Below are positions 1-7,243 of a DNA stretch of 37,643 nt, in pieces. Positions within the stretch are counted from its first letter, which is position 1. Every line of letters begins with the position of its first letter. The position numbers and the translations under genes were made by a program. Under the pieces are notes generated by a model. That model was not told the DNA's origin and searched no databases. It worked only from the letters and a program-made list of their open reading frames with translations. The DNA comes from Gammaproteobacteria bacterium (GTDB lineage: Bacteria; Pseudomonadota; Gammaproteobacteria; Pseudomonadales; Azotimanducaceae), in NCBI GenBank assembly GCA_028821515.1, contig JAPPGA010000085.1, forward strand, positions 1 to 37,643. Direction: 5' to 3'.

Positions 1-54
1 GCCGCGGCATGCACAGAGCTCCGGCGACCCCTACCTTGACAACATGGATACTCC

Positions 55-369
55 TCAGCCCGAGAGCAGTTCGGTCAGCGCATCGCGTTGACGTTGCGAC
101 AGTCGCCGGAACAGCCTGATCAGGTTGGTTTCCTGGTCGGACAGGTCGCGCCGGAATGTCATCTCGATGTGGCGGAAGAACGGCGGTTCGATCTCCGATT
201 CGTCCCTCCCTGGCAACCCGCCGAGGGAACGTTCGAGCCTTGCCACGATCTCCGAGTTCATGCTTCGTCGATACCGGTGCGCGGTTTCCGCGATTCGTGC
301 GTGGAGGCTGATCGGAAGCCTGACCACGAACCTGAATGTGCGGTCGCCTGGACTTTGTCGTCGAGCCAT
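55..369 (-). CDS. Arc-family ribbon-helix-helix DNA-binding protein
   Basis: A 104-residue protein. Residues about 10-50 carry the Arc/MetJ pattern: a basic N-terminus, a short beta strand (FRFVVRLP), then two helices with the typical RYRRSMNSEIVARLERSL segment. Such proteins dimerise and bind operators through the paired strands. The C-terminal half (about 60-104) is a charged helical extension of unknown role. It starts 64 bp from the divergently transcribed ABC transporter operon, and repeated CTTATAG motifs lie between the two starts, so it probably represses itself and that operon (inference). RHH proteins can also be antitoxins, but no toxin gene adjoins it. The ATG at 367-369 is clear. 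Family is fairly sure; the target is a guess. Confidence 0.8.
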   Translation of the reverse strand: MARRQSPGDRTFRFVVRLPISLHARIAETAHRYRRSMNSEIVARLERSLGGLPGRDESEIEPPFFRHIEMTFRRDLSDQETNLIRLFRRLSQRQRDALTELLSG

Positions 370-433
370 CTCGTGTACCCAAAACGTCAGCTTATAGTAT
401 GTCCGAAAAAGCGGGCTATAGTCTTATAGACTC
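370..433. promoter_or_regulatory. Divergent control region with repeated CTTATAG motifs
   Basis: The 64 bp between the two divergent starts are AT-richer than their surroundings. CTTATAG occurs at 391-397 and again at 423-429, 32 bp apart, about three helical turns. GCTATAG lies at 415-421. Segment 416-429 is an inverted repeat (CTATA-GTCT-TATAG). TATAGT at 417-422 could be a -10 box for the plus-strand operon, which would leave almost no leader ahead of the ATG at 434. Spaced short repeats next to an RHH gene are the usual layout of an autoregulatory operator. The motifs are seen; binding is inferred. Confidence 0.45.
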
Positions 434-1150
434 ATGGAGTTTTCTGGAGGGGTGAGACAAAGGGCGGTGCGTGGCGCCCCCGCCGTCCTGACTGTTGCCG
501 GGCTCGGCGTATGCCTTCGCGACGGCGATGCGACGCGTTGGATTTTTCGCGACATGGGCTTTGCCGCACAAGGCGGCGAAGTTGTCGCCGTCTGCGGACC
601 AAGCGGCAGCGGCAAGTCGACCTTGCTCAACCTGCTCGGTGGGCTCGGGAGCCCGGACGAAGGATCGATCTGCGTCGCTGTTGAAGCGGGCGGAAAACGG
701 GTGGCGTTGCGCGTTCACGAACTGTCCGAGGCCGAGCGCGTGCGTTATCGCCGCGAAAACGTGGGGTTCATTTTCCAGTTCTTCAATCTCCTGCCGACGT
801 TGACCGTGGAGGAGAACGTGCTGCTCCCGAGGCGGCTTAACGGGCTTGGGGGCGGGTCGGAGGAGGCGCTCCAGCGCCTGGAGCCACTCGGCTTGGAAAG
901 CCTGGGCGAACGCTTCCCCGACTCACTTTCGGGCGGCGAGCAGCAACGCGTCGCCATCGCCCGGGCACTTTCGCACGCGCCGCCGCTGGTGCTCGCGGAC
1001 GAACCGACGGGAAACCTTGACGCGGCCAATGCGGACCGCGTCGTGGAGTGTCTCTGGGACCAGGTGCGCAATTCTGGAGCGGCGCTCGTCATCGCGACGC
1101 ACAACGAACGCATCGCCGAACAGGCGGACCGCGTCGTGGCGCTTCGTTAG
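434..1150 (+). CDS. ABC transporter ATP-binding protein (LolD/MacB/AttE type)
   Basis: A 238-residue nucleotide-binding domain that powers the permease encoded next. Visible motifs in order: Walker A GPSGSGKST (about 54-62), Q-loop segment FIFQFFNLLPTLTVEENV (about 113-130), signature LSGGEQQRVAIARAL, Walker B VLADEPTGNLD, and the switch histidine in ATHNE. The LPTLTVEENV and EPTGNLD wording is typical of ATPases that pair with FtsX-like permeases, such as LolD, MacB and AttE. The ATG at 434 has no clear ribosome binding site and may be near-leaderless. GTG codons at 452 and 467, next to a GGAGGG stretch, are alternatives that would shorten the poorly conserved N-terminus. Its stop abuts the permease start, so the two are co-translated. 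Confidence 0.93.
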   Translation: MEFSGGVRQRAVRGAPAVLTVAGLGVCLRDGDATRWIFRDMGFAAQGGEVVAVCGPSGSGKSTLLNLLGGLGSPDEGSICVAVEAGGKRVALRVHELSEAERVRYRRENVGFIFQFFNLLPTLTVEENVLLPRRLNGLGGGSEEALQRLEPLGLESLGERFPDSLSGGEQQRVAIARALSHAPPLVLADEPTGNLDAANADRVVECLWDQVRNSGAALVIATHNERIAEQADRVVALR

Positions 1151-3544
1151 TTGCTAAGCGGGACACGTTTCGAGGGAACGGGCTTGCTTCTTTTGATCAA
1201 GGGACAACTGCGCTACCTCGCGCGGACTGCCGGCGCGACCGCCGCATCCGTGGTGGCGACCGCGCTCGGAACGATGTCCGTGGTCGCGGTGCATCTCCTG
1301 AGTGAGGACATCAAGGCGGGTCTCGATCACGAGGGAGCATTGCCGATACCGGGCTACACCCACGTAGTCCGCGGGACGGATATGGGTTGGGACGACTATT
1401 TCGACGCGCGGGACCGGTGGCGGCAGGGCCACGTGACAGGCGTGGCGGCGATGACGCCTGTGATCGTGGGACAGGCACAGGTGGGGGATCGTTCCGCGCA
1501 GGTCGTTGGTGTCGACCTCCTCGCCGACGGCCGATCCCTCGCACCGGAAACGACCGCCGCTGCTCCATCGGGCGAAGACTGGACCCGGATGTTGGTCGGC
1601 GACGGAGTCGTCGTCGGTGAATCTCTTGGTTTCGCGGCTGGCGATACCGTGGGGGCGGGAGATCTCGAAGTGAATGTCATCGCGGTTGCGGCAGACGGGC
1701 CGGACATCGTATTCGCCGACATCCCCACGGCCCTCGGGATTCTCGGTCGAACCGGCCCCAGCGCCATCCTGGTCCGCGCGCGAGGCGGCGAACCCGCCAT
1801 AGAACGCTGGTTTCCCGGAAGCACTGCGGCATTCGACATGGGGATTGCCATCGAACTCGGTGAAAGCCTGACCGCGCAACCCCTCGACGAAGCGGAGCCC
1901 ACCCGCCGGTTTGCCCTGGCCATCCTGTTCAACCTGGGCGCGCTCGGCGTACTGGCGCTGTTCGTGGCTGCCTTCCTGGTCTACCAGGCGAGCTACTCCA
2001 ACATCGCTCGACGTGAGCGCGAACGGGAGCGGTTGACCGCGATGGGTGTCGATTCGGGAACCATGCGTTCGCTGTTCGTGACGGAGGGTGCGCTGATCGG
2101 GCTGGCGGGCGCTTTGATCGGAACGCTCCTCGGTTCCGTGCTGGCGGCGTATCTCTCGTCGACGGCGTCCTTTGCCCCGAGCGCCGTTGCGGTGACCAAG
2201 GGACTGCTTGGCGGTGTTGGTGCGGGCGTTATCGGCGCCTTCGCGGCCACGCGGCGGGCGACGAAACGCAGGCGGACGGGTGGCCCGTACTGGATCACCG
2301 CCGGATTCGCGGCGGCGATCCTTATGGTTTCGGCCGTGTCGGATGCCCTGGCGGCGGCATTTGGTCTCATCCTGGCCTTGTGCGTGGCGCAGTTCGCCCT
2401 GTTGATGCCCGGTATCGCCGCCGCGCTGCAGCGCGCATTCGAGTCGCGCATGGATAGGGTCAACCTGCTCGTGCGGGCGAACCTCAGGAGGCTCGGGACG
2501 CTGTTGGGCGAGGTCGATATGGCCGCAAGCGCCCTGTCCATTGCCCTCGCCGCAGCCATAGGAATGGGTGTGCAGATCGAGAACTTCCGCGAGGACTTCT
2601 ACCGGATGCTCGACCAGCGGCTTTGGCGCGCCCTCTATATCGAGAGCGAACAACCTGTCGATGCCCAGTGGCTCGCGAGTCTGCCCGGCGTGAAGGACGT
2701 GCGTTCCTATGGCAGGGCGGAAGCGTTGCTGAACGGCCGCCCCGTGGCCGTTACCCTGGGCACCGGCGATGTGCTGGAGAGTCGCCGGTACGGCTATGGG
2801 GCGGCGCTGGGAGACGACGTCCTGCTGAGCGAGTCGGGTGCGCTTGCCTACGGCCTGACGGCCGGCGACAGCATCGAGATCGAGGGCCCGCGCGGTGTGC
2901 ACCGGGTCAGGGTCGCCCACGTCTTCACCGACTACGGCGCGCCGGCGCCGAGGGTCATCGGGACGTTCGCGGCGCTCTCGCCGGCTTTCGACGGGATCGC
3001 TTTCAACCGAACGTCGGTATTGGCGGACGATGCGAGTACCGGTGCCCTGAAGCGGGAGATCGGGGAACGCTATCCCGGTGCACACGTACGCGACCAGTCG
3101 GAACTGCGCGCATTGGCCGAGGAGGCGTTCGACCGCACGTTCGAGGTGGCGGAGCACCTGACGTTCATCGCTGTTCTCGTTGCGGTTATTGGACTCTACA
3201 ACGCCCTGTCGGCGATCGCGCTCCGCGCGCGTGACGTGCATAGGCTGCTCTATACGGCAGGAGTCTCCAGGCTGTCGATCGCGGGCCTGGCCATGCAGCA
3301 GAACCTCCTGATCGGCGTGGTAGCCGCTCTCGCCGCAGTGCCACTCGGCCTTGCGATTGCCTACGTGCTGTGCACCGAGGTCAACCCGCGCGCCTTCGGT
3401 TGGTCGATACCGTTCGGCATCGATGTGGCGGCATTGCTGACGCCGATGCTGCTTGGCATAGCCGCCGCGGCGCTTGCCGGCGTGGTCCCGGTGTGGCGCG
3501 GCGTGAGGACGCTGGATGGCGCTCCGCAACATGCGCTGTTGTAG
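1151..3544 (+). CDS. ABC transporter permease with two FtsX-like domains
   Basis: A 797-residue inner-membrane protein starting at TTG, directly after the ATPase stop codon. There is one N-terminal membrane segment (about 20-42), a large extracytoplasmic domain, and a first FtsX block of membrane helices (about 258-365) with a basic RRERERERLTAMG cytoplasmic loop. Central helices and a second extracytoplasmic domain follow, then a C-terminal FtsX block (about 670-790). Two FtsX domains in one chain mean a single copy could supply both halves of the transporter; attF and attG provide these as separate proteins. With its ATPase it should move or extract a lipid-like or lipoprotein substrate across the inner membrane (inference from family). 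Its 3' end overlaps the next gene by 29 bp. Confidence 0.9.
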   Translation: MLSGTRFEGTGLLLLIKGQLRYLARTAGATAASVVATALGTMSVVAVHLLSEDIKAGLDHEGALPIPGYTHVVRGTDMGWDDYFDARDRWRQGHVTGVAAMTPVIVGQAQVGDRSAQVVGVDLLADGRSLAPETTAAAPSGEDWTRMLVGDGVVVGESLGFAAGDTVGAGDLEVNVIAVAADGPDIVFADIPTALGILGRTGPSAILVRARGGEPAIERWFPGSTAAFDMGIAIELGESLTAQPLDEAEPTRRFALAILFNLGALGVLALFVAAFLVYQASYSNIARRERERERLTAMGVDSGTMRSLFVTEGALIGLAGALIGTLLGSVLAAYLSSTASFAPSAVAVTKGLLGGVGAGVIGAFAATRRATKRRRTGGPYWITAGFAAAILMVSAVSDALAAAFGLILALCVAQFALLMPGIAAALQRAFESRMDRVNLLVRANLRRLGTLLGEVDMAASALSIALAAAIGMGVQIENFREDFYRMLDQRLWRALYIESEQPVDAQWLASLPGVKDVRSYGRAEALLNGRPVAVTLGTGDVLESRRYGYGAALGDDVLLSESGALAYGLTAGDSIEIEGPRGVHRVRVAHVFTDYGAPAPRVIGTFAALSPAFDGIAFNRTSVLADDASTGALKREIGERYPGAHVRDQSELRALAEEAFDRTFEVAEHLTFIAVLVAVIGLYNALSAIALRARDVHRLLYTAGVSRLSIAGLAMQQNLLIGVVAALAAVPLGLAIAYVLCTEVNPRAFGWSIPFGIDVAALLTPMLLGIAAAALAGVVPVWRGVRTLDGAPQHALL

Positions 3545-4673
3545 GGAAAGCTCCGTTCCGTCCCGCACGGCCACCTTCCAGCTTGCCATCGGGATGATCG
3601 TGGCCACTGTCCTTTTCGGTTGCGACGCCCGGAACGAACCTGCACATACGGGAGCACTGAGAGTCACAACGCTCCTCGGCGAACCGTCCGAAGCGGGATT
3701 CCTGACTGCCGACGCCGTGCGGCCATTCGTGTTCCCCGGAGACCACGGTGCACATCCGAGGTTCCGGCAGGAGTGGTGGTATCTCACCGCAGCCCTCGAA
3801 GACCCGGCTACCGGCGACGAGTACGGCGTGCAGTTCACGCTCTTCCGGCGAGCATTGGCCCCGGAGAAAGGTGAGGGCCCATGGCGTTCGGCGGAGGCCT
3901 TCCTCGGACATTTCGCTCTGACGGACGTAGAGCGCGAACGTCATGTCGAGGCGGAGCGGTTTGCGCGCGGCCATCCCCGGCTCGCCGGTGTCCGGGCGGC
4001 CCCGTTCGCAGCATGGATCGAGGGCTGGCGCCTTGAATCGATGGGCCCGTCGACCTGGCCCGTGCAGCTTCAGGCGGATGCGGATTCGTTCGGCGTCGAT
4101 CTCGTGCTGCATGAAACGCGGCCTCCGGTGCTCCAGGGCGACCGGGGACTGTCGAGAAAGGGTCCGGGCGCAGGGTCCTACTACTATTCGGTACCGCGCC
4201 TCGCCATCAAGGGCACGATTCGGGCCGGAGACCGGGAAGTGGACGTTGCAGGCCTCGGCTGGTTTGATCGGGAGTGGAGTACCAGCGGCCTTGGCGCCGA
4301 GCAGATCGGCTGGGACTGGTTCGCGCTGCAGCTCGCCGACGGCCGCAGTCTGATGGGCTACCAGATCCGGCGCCGCGACGGCGAACGCGGCGCTTACGAC
4401 CAGGGTTTGCTGGTGTCGGCGGACGGGAATGTGCGTAGGCTGGACGTTGCCGATTTTTCGCTTTCTCCCGAGCGAACCTGGCGCGACGATGCGGGGACAC
4501 GGTGGCCGATTGCCTGGCGGATCTCGGTCGGCGACGAGGAATTCATCGTCGACGCCGCGATCGAGGATCAGGTCATGGATACATCGATTCGGTACTGGGA
4601 GGGACTGGTCCGCGTTGCGGATCCTCATGCCCGGGACCTTGGAAGAGGCTACATGGAACTGACGGGGTATTGA
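3516..4673 (+). CDS. AttH/CrtC-like lipocalin-domain lipoprotein
   Basis: A 385-residue exported protein of the AttH / carotenoid 1,2-hydratase-like (lipocalin-type) family. Family landmarks are RQEWWYLTA near residue 85, HFALTD near 133, GLGWFDREWSTS near 245, and GWDWFALQLADGRSLMGYQ near 266. The N-terminus has a basic stretch, a hydrophobic core and a cysteine in VLFGCDA (about residue 36) that resembles a lipobox, suggesting a lipid-anchored periplasmic protein. In the attEFGH layout this protein accompanies an ABC ATPase and FtsX permeases, exactly as here. The substrate is unknown in the family; a hydrophobic ligand handed to or from the transporter is plausible. The start overlaps the permease by 29 bp, and a downstream start (for example at the second Met) cannot be excluded. 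Confidence 0.87.
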   Translation: MALRNMRCCRESSVPSRTATFQLAIGMIVATVLFGCDARNEPAHTGALRVTTLLGEPSEAGFLTADAVRPFVFPGDHGAHPRFRQEWWYLTAALEDPATGDEYGVQFTLFRRALAPEKGEGPWRSAEAFLGHFALTDVERERHVEAERFARGHPRLAGVRAAPFAAWIEGWRLESMGPSTWPVQLQADADSFGVDLVLHETRPPVLQGDRGLSRKGPGAGSYYYSVPRLAIKGTIRAGDREVDVAGLGWFDREWSTSGLGAEQIGWDWFALQLADGRSLMGYQIRRRDGERGAYDQGLLVSADGNVRRLDVADFSLSPERTWRDDAGTRWPIAWRISVGDEEFIVDAAIEDQVMDTSIRYWEGLVRVADPHARDLGRGYMELTGY

Positions 4674-5251
4674 TGCCGGACGAAAACGAACTCGTTTGGG
4701 AACGCGTGTCCTCCGAGGCGGGCCCAGACCTGGGTCTGCTGCGCGTGCGTTACGACTGGATGCGCCACCCCAGTGGAAGCCGCACCCTGAAGCGTCTCGT
4801 GCTGGAGTCCGTCGACTGGGTGAACTGTGTGGCGCTGACGTCTTCTGGGCTCTCTGTGATGGTCGAGCAGTTCCGTTTCGGCATCGGTGCGTGCACGCTC
4901 GAAACACCCGGCGGCATGGTGGACGCGGGCGAAACCCCGCTCCAAGCGGCGCAGCGCGAGTTGCTGGAGGAAACGGGATACGGCGGCGGTTCCTGGCAGT
5001 CGCTCGGCGCAGTGGAACCCAATCCCGCCATTCACGGCCACCTTTGCCACCACTTTCTCGCCACCGGCGTCGAGCGCGTGTCGGCGCCCGAACCGGGCGC
5101 GGGCGAGGCCATTGCAATGCGACTGATGAGGCCCGACGAGGTCAGGGAGGCAGTGGTGGAGGGACGCCTGCGGCATGTGCTGGCCTTGTCCGCGTTGAGC
5201 CGCGTGTACGACCTGTTCAACCGGCCCAAGGCTGGAAAAGCGGGGCGCTGA
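4673..5251 (+). CDS. NUDIX hydrolase, ADP-ribose pyrophosphatase-like
   Basis: A 192-residue protein with a complete Nudix box at residues 81-103: G81, E87, R95-E96, E99-E100 and G102 match the G-x5-E-x7-RE-U-x-EE-x-GU consensus that binds metal and cleaves nucleoside diphosphates linked to X. The preceding QFRFGIGACTLETPGG segment resembles ADP-ribose/nucleotide-sugar pyrophosphatases. The true substrate cannot be read from the sequence. The ATG at 4673 overlaps the TGA of the lipoprotein gene by one base, so it is the last gene of the ABC operon, probably translationally coupled. A longer open frame upstream has no support. Confidence 0.88.
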   Translation: MPDENELVWERVSSEAGPDLGLLRVRYDWMRHPSGSRTLKRLVLESVDWVNCVALTSSGLSVMVEQFRFGIGACTLETPGGMVDAGETPLQAAQRELLEETGYGGGSWQSLGAVEPNPAIHGHLCHHFLATGVERVSAPEPGAGEAIAMRLMRPDEVREAVVEGRLRHVLALSALSRVYDLFNRPKAGKAGR

Positions 5252-5281
5252 CCGGTATTTTGCGCATTCGTATTGCGTCCG

Positions 5282-5339
5282 GTTAGAGCCATGAAATCTG
5301 TCGGCCCTTCGGGCACGCCATCTTTCACCCCCGCCCAAG
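5282..5339 (+). repeat. Dispersed repeat R2, copy 1
   Basis: About 58 bp that recur, inverted, at 35708-35766. Both copies begin GTTAGNGCCATG and end with the identical 15-mer TTTCACCCCCGCCCA, and the middle aligns with one single-base gap and scattered substitutions. This copy follows the NUDIX stop by 30 bp and precedes the hairpin at 5361-5382. Its ATG (5291) opens a 35-codon frame ending in TAG at 5396-5398, two bases before the next gene's ATG. The similarity was found by eye. Confidence 0.7.
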
Positions 5340-5360
5340 CCCACCTATCACCCCGTCGAT

Positions 5361-5382
5361 CTTGCCGCCAAATGGCGGCAAG
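5361..5382. repeat. Perfect inverted repeat (10-bp stem) ahead of the GGDEF-EAL gene
   Basis: CTTGCCGCCA, two bases (AA), then its exact reverse complement TGGCGGCAAG. It sits 18 bp before the start codon at 5401. No run of T follows on plus, so it does not look like an intrinsic terminator. It may be an operator, an mRNA hairpin near the ribosome binding site, or part of the repeat element that begins at 5282. Confidence 0.7.
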
Positions 5383-5400
5383 TCCGACAGGCTGTTAGCC

Positions 5401-7221
5401 ATGAGCGACAACGCTTCCGACCGAACACGCGACTTCCTCGGGTCCGGCAAGCCGCTGCGGAACGCGAAGACCCTCCAATGGGACAGCCGTGCCGGGGTGC
5501 TGCGCCAGGTCATGCTCGACCGTTCGCCCGACCTGGTGTTCCTGCTTGGCCCCGATGGCCGATTCGTCTTCCTGAACGACGCCGTGGATCGGATGCTTGG
5601 CTACACCAAGGATGGACTGCTCGGCGAGCACTACTCGCGCATCGTGCTCGAAGACGACCTTGGGCTGGCGCGCAACCTTTTCGCGCGGCGATCCGGCGGC
5701 GTCGAGGAAGCCGAACTCAGGTTGCGCCTGCATCCAAACAGGGCGGGCCCCCGCCCTGCCCAGTCGACCACGGTCTGGACCGAGATCAAGGTATCGCATC
5801 TCGATGCCGCCGACGGCGGGTTCGCCGGGACCTGCGCTACGGCGCGGGACATCTCGGAGCGGCGGGAAGCGCAGCAGTCACTGGTCTTTCACGCGCACCA
5901 TGACTGGCTGACGCACCTGCCGAACCGGGTGCTGCTGGATGACCGTCTCGATTTGGCCGTGGCGCAGGCCGAGCGCGGCAATCGGTGCCTGGCGTTGATC
6001 TTCCTGGATCTCGACCGATTCAAGCTGGTCAACGACCAGTACGGGCACACGGTGGGTGATCGGCTACTGCAGGCGGTGGCCAAACGCCTGCAGAACTGCC
6101 TCGGGGCAGGCGATACGATTTCCCGCTTTGGCGGCGACGAGTTCGCGCTGCTGTTGCCGGACATGGTCTCGAAGCGCGAAGCGGTCGCCGCCGTGCGGAG
6201 AGTCGTGCGGCGCATCCGCAATCCTTTCATCGTCGACGGAAACGAACACAACGTGAGCGCCAGCATCGGCGTCGCCATGTATCCCGAAGCGGGGGGTACG
6301 GCCCAAGCGCTTTTGCAGAGCGCCGACATCGCGATGTACCACGTCAAGAATCGGGGCGGAAACGGCTACCGCTTCTTCGCTGGCGCGATGAACCGGCGCC
6401 TTTCCAGGCGATTCATCCTGGAGCAGGAATTGCGCACGGCCCTGGCCGAGGACGCGCTGTCGGTGTACTACCAGCCCCGGGTGCATCTCGACAGCGGCAC
6501 CATCGTCGGCGTCGAAGCGCTGGCGCGATGGGATCGCGGGACGACCCATTCGCCGGGAGATATCGTCGAAGCGAACGCATTCCTGCCGATCGCCGAGGAA
6601 ACCGGGCTCATCAGCGAAATAGACGCGTGGGTGCAACGCCGCGCATTCGAGGACGCGGCACGGTGGCGCACGGCGGGATTCAAGCCCTGCATCTCGGTCA
6701 ACGCATCTCCGCACCAGATAGAAGGCGGCGACTTCGTGCAACACATCGACGAACTCCTCAAGATTACCGGACTGCCGCCCTATGCCGTGGCGCTCGAAAT
6801 CACCGAGGAGACGCTGACCCGCGACATCGAGGCGGCCGTGCCCAAGCTCGACTACCTGCGCCGGCGCGGGGTTCGGATCGTCATCGACGACTTCGGTGCA
6901 GGCTACTCGTCCTTGAGTCACCTGCGCCGCTTTCCCATCGACGCGTTGAAGCTCGATCACCGCTTCGTGAGCGGCATCGAGGCCGGGCACGCGAACATCG
7001 TCGAGGCTATCGCCGGAATCGCGCGCGGATTGCGCCTGGACCTCATGGCGGAGGGTGTCGAGACTCGGGGTCAACTTTCCTACCTGCGCGAGCAGGGCTG
7101 CCTGGAGGCGCAGGGGTTCCTGTTCAGCCGCCCCATACCGGCCGAAGAGATGGCCGATGTCCTGTGTGCCGATCCCTATCGGTGGTTGCACACGATCAGC
7201 GACAAGACTTCCGAGCGCTGA
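5401..7221 (+). CDS. PAS-GGDEF-EAL cyclic-di-GMP signalling protein
   Basis: A 606-residue cytoplasmic protein without membrane segments. A PAS domain covers about 35-150 (LVFLLGPDGRFVFLNDAVDR). The GGDEF diguanylate cyclase domain covers about 170-325 with an intact GGDEF motif at 244-248 and DLDRFKLVND upstream. The EAL phosphodiesterase domain covers about 345-595 with E372-A-L, EITEE, DDFGAGYSS at 496-504 and AEGVE. Both catalytic centres look complete, so it could make or break c-di-GMP depending on the PAS input. The product-inhibition I-site (RxxD before GGDEF) reads GAGD, so feedback inhibition is probably lost. The ATG at 5401 is chosen over a TTG at 5362, which lies inside the hairpin. 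Confidence 0.93.
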   Translation: MSDNASDRTRDFLGSGKPLRNAKTLQWDSRAGVLRQVMLDRSPDLVFLLGPDGRFVFLNDAVDRMLGYTKDGLLGEHYSRIVLEDDLGLARNLFARRSGGVEEAELRLRLHPNRAGPRPAQSTTVWTEIKVSHLDAADGGFAGTCATARDISERREAQQSLVFHAHHDWLTHLPNRVLLDDRLDLAVAQAERGNRCLALIFLDLDRFKLVNDQYGHTVGDRLLQAVAKRLQNCLGAGDTISRFGGDEFALLLPDMVSKREAVAAVRRVVRRIRNPFIVDGNEHNVSASIGVAMYPEAGGTAQALLQSADIAMYHVKNRGGNGYRFFAGAMNRRLSRRFILEQELRTALAEDALSVYYQPRVHLDSGTIVGVEALARWDRGTTHSPGDIVEANAFLPIAEETGLISEIDAWVQRRAFEDAARWRTAGFKPCISVNASPHQIEGGDFVQHIDELLKITGLPPYAVALEITEETLTRDIEAAVPKLDYLRRRGVRIVIDDFGAGYSSLSHLRRFPIDALKLDHRFVSGIEAGHANIVEAIAGIARGLRLDLMAEGVETRGQLSYLREQGCLEAQGFLFSRPIPAEEMADVLCADPYRWLHTISDKTSER

Positions 7222-7243
7222 CCCGCCTCTATTGGCCAGCAGA

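Noticed and set aside
55-1150. RHH protein as antitoxin of a toxin-antitoxin pair
   Set aside because: The adjacent gene is an ABC ATPase, and no small toxin frame adjoins the RHH gene.
1154-3838. An 894-codon open frame on the minus strand
   Set aside because: It lies opposite the FtsX permease, has no family motifs and reads as low-complexity Arg/His/Gly-rich sequence, as expected from GC-rich codon bias in the complementary frame.
3381-5117. A 578-codon minus-strand open frame
   Set aside because: Shadow of the lipoprotein and NUDIX genes; arginine/proline-rich and without a ribosome binding site or motifs.
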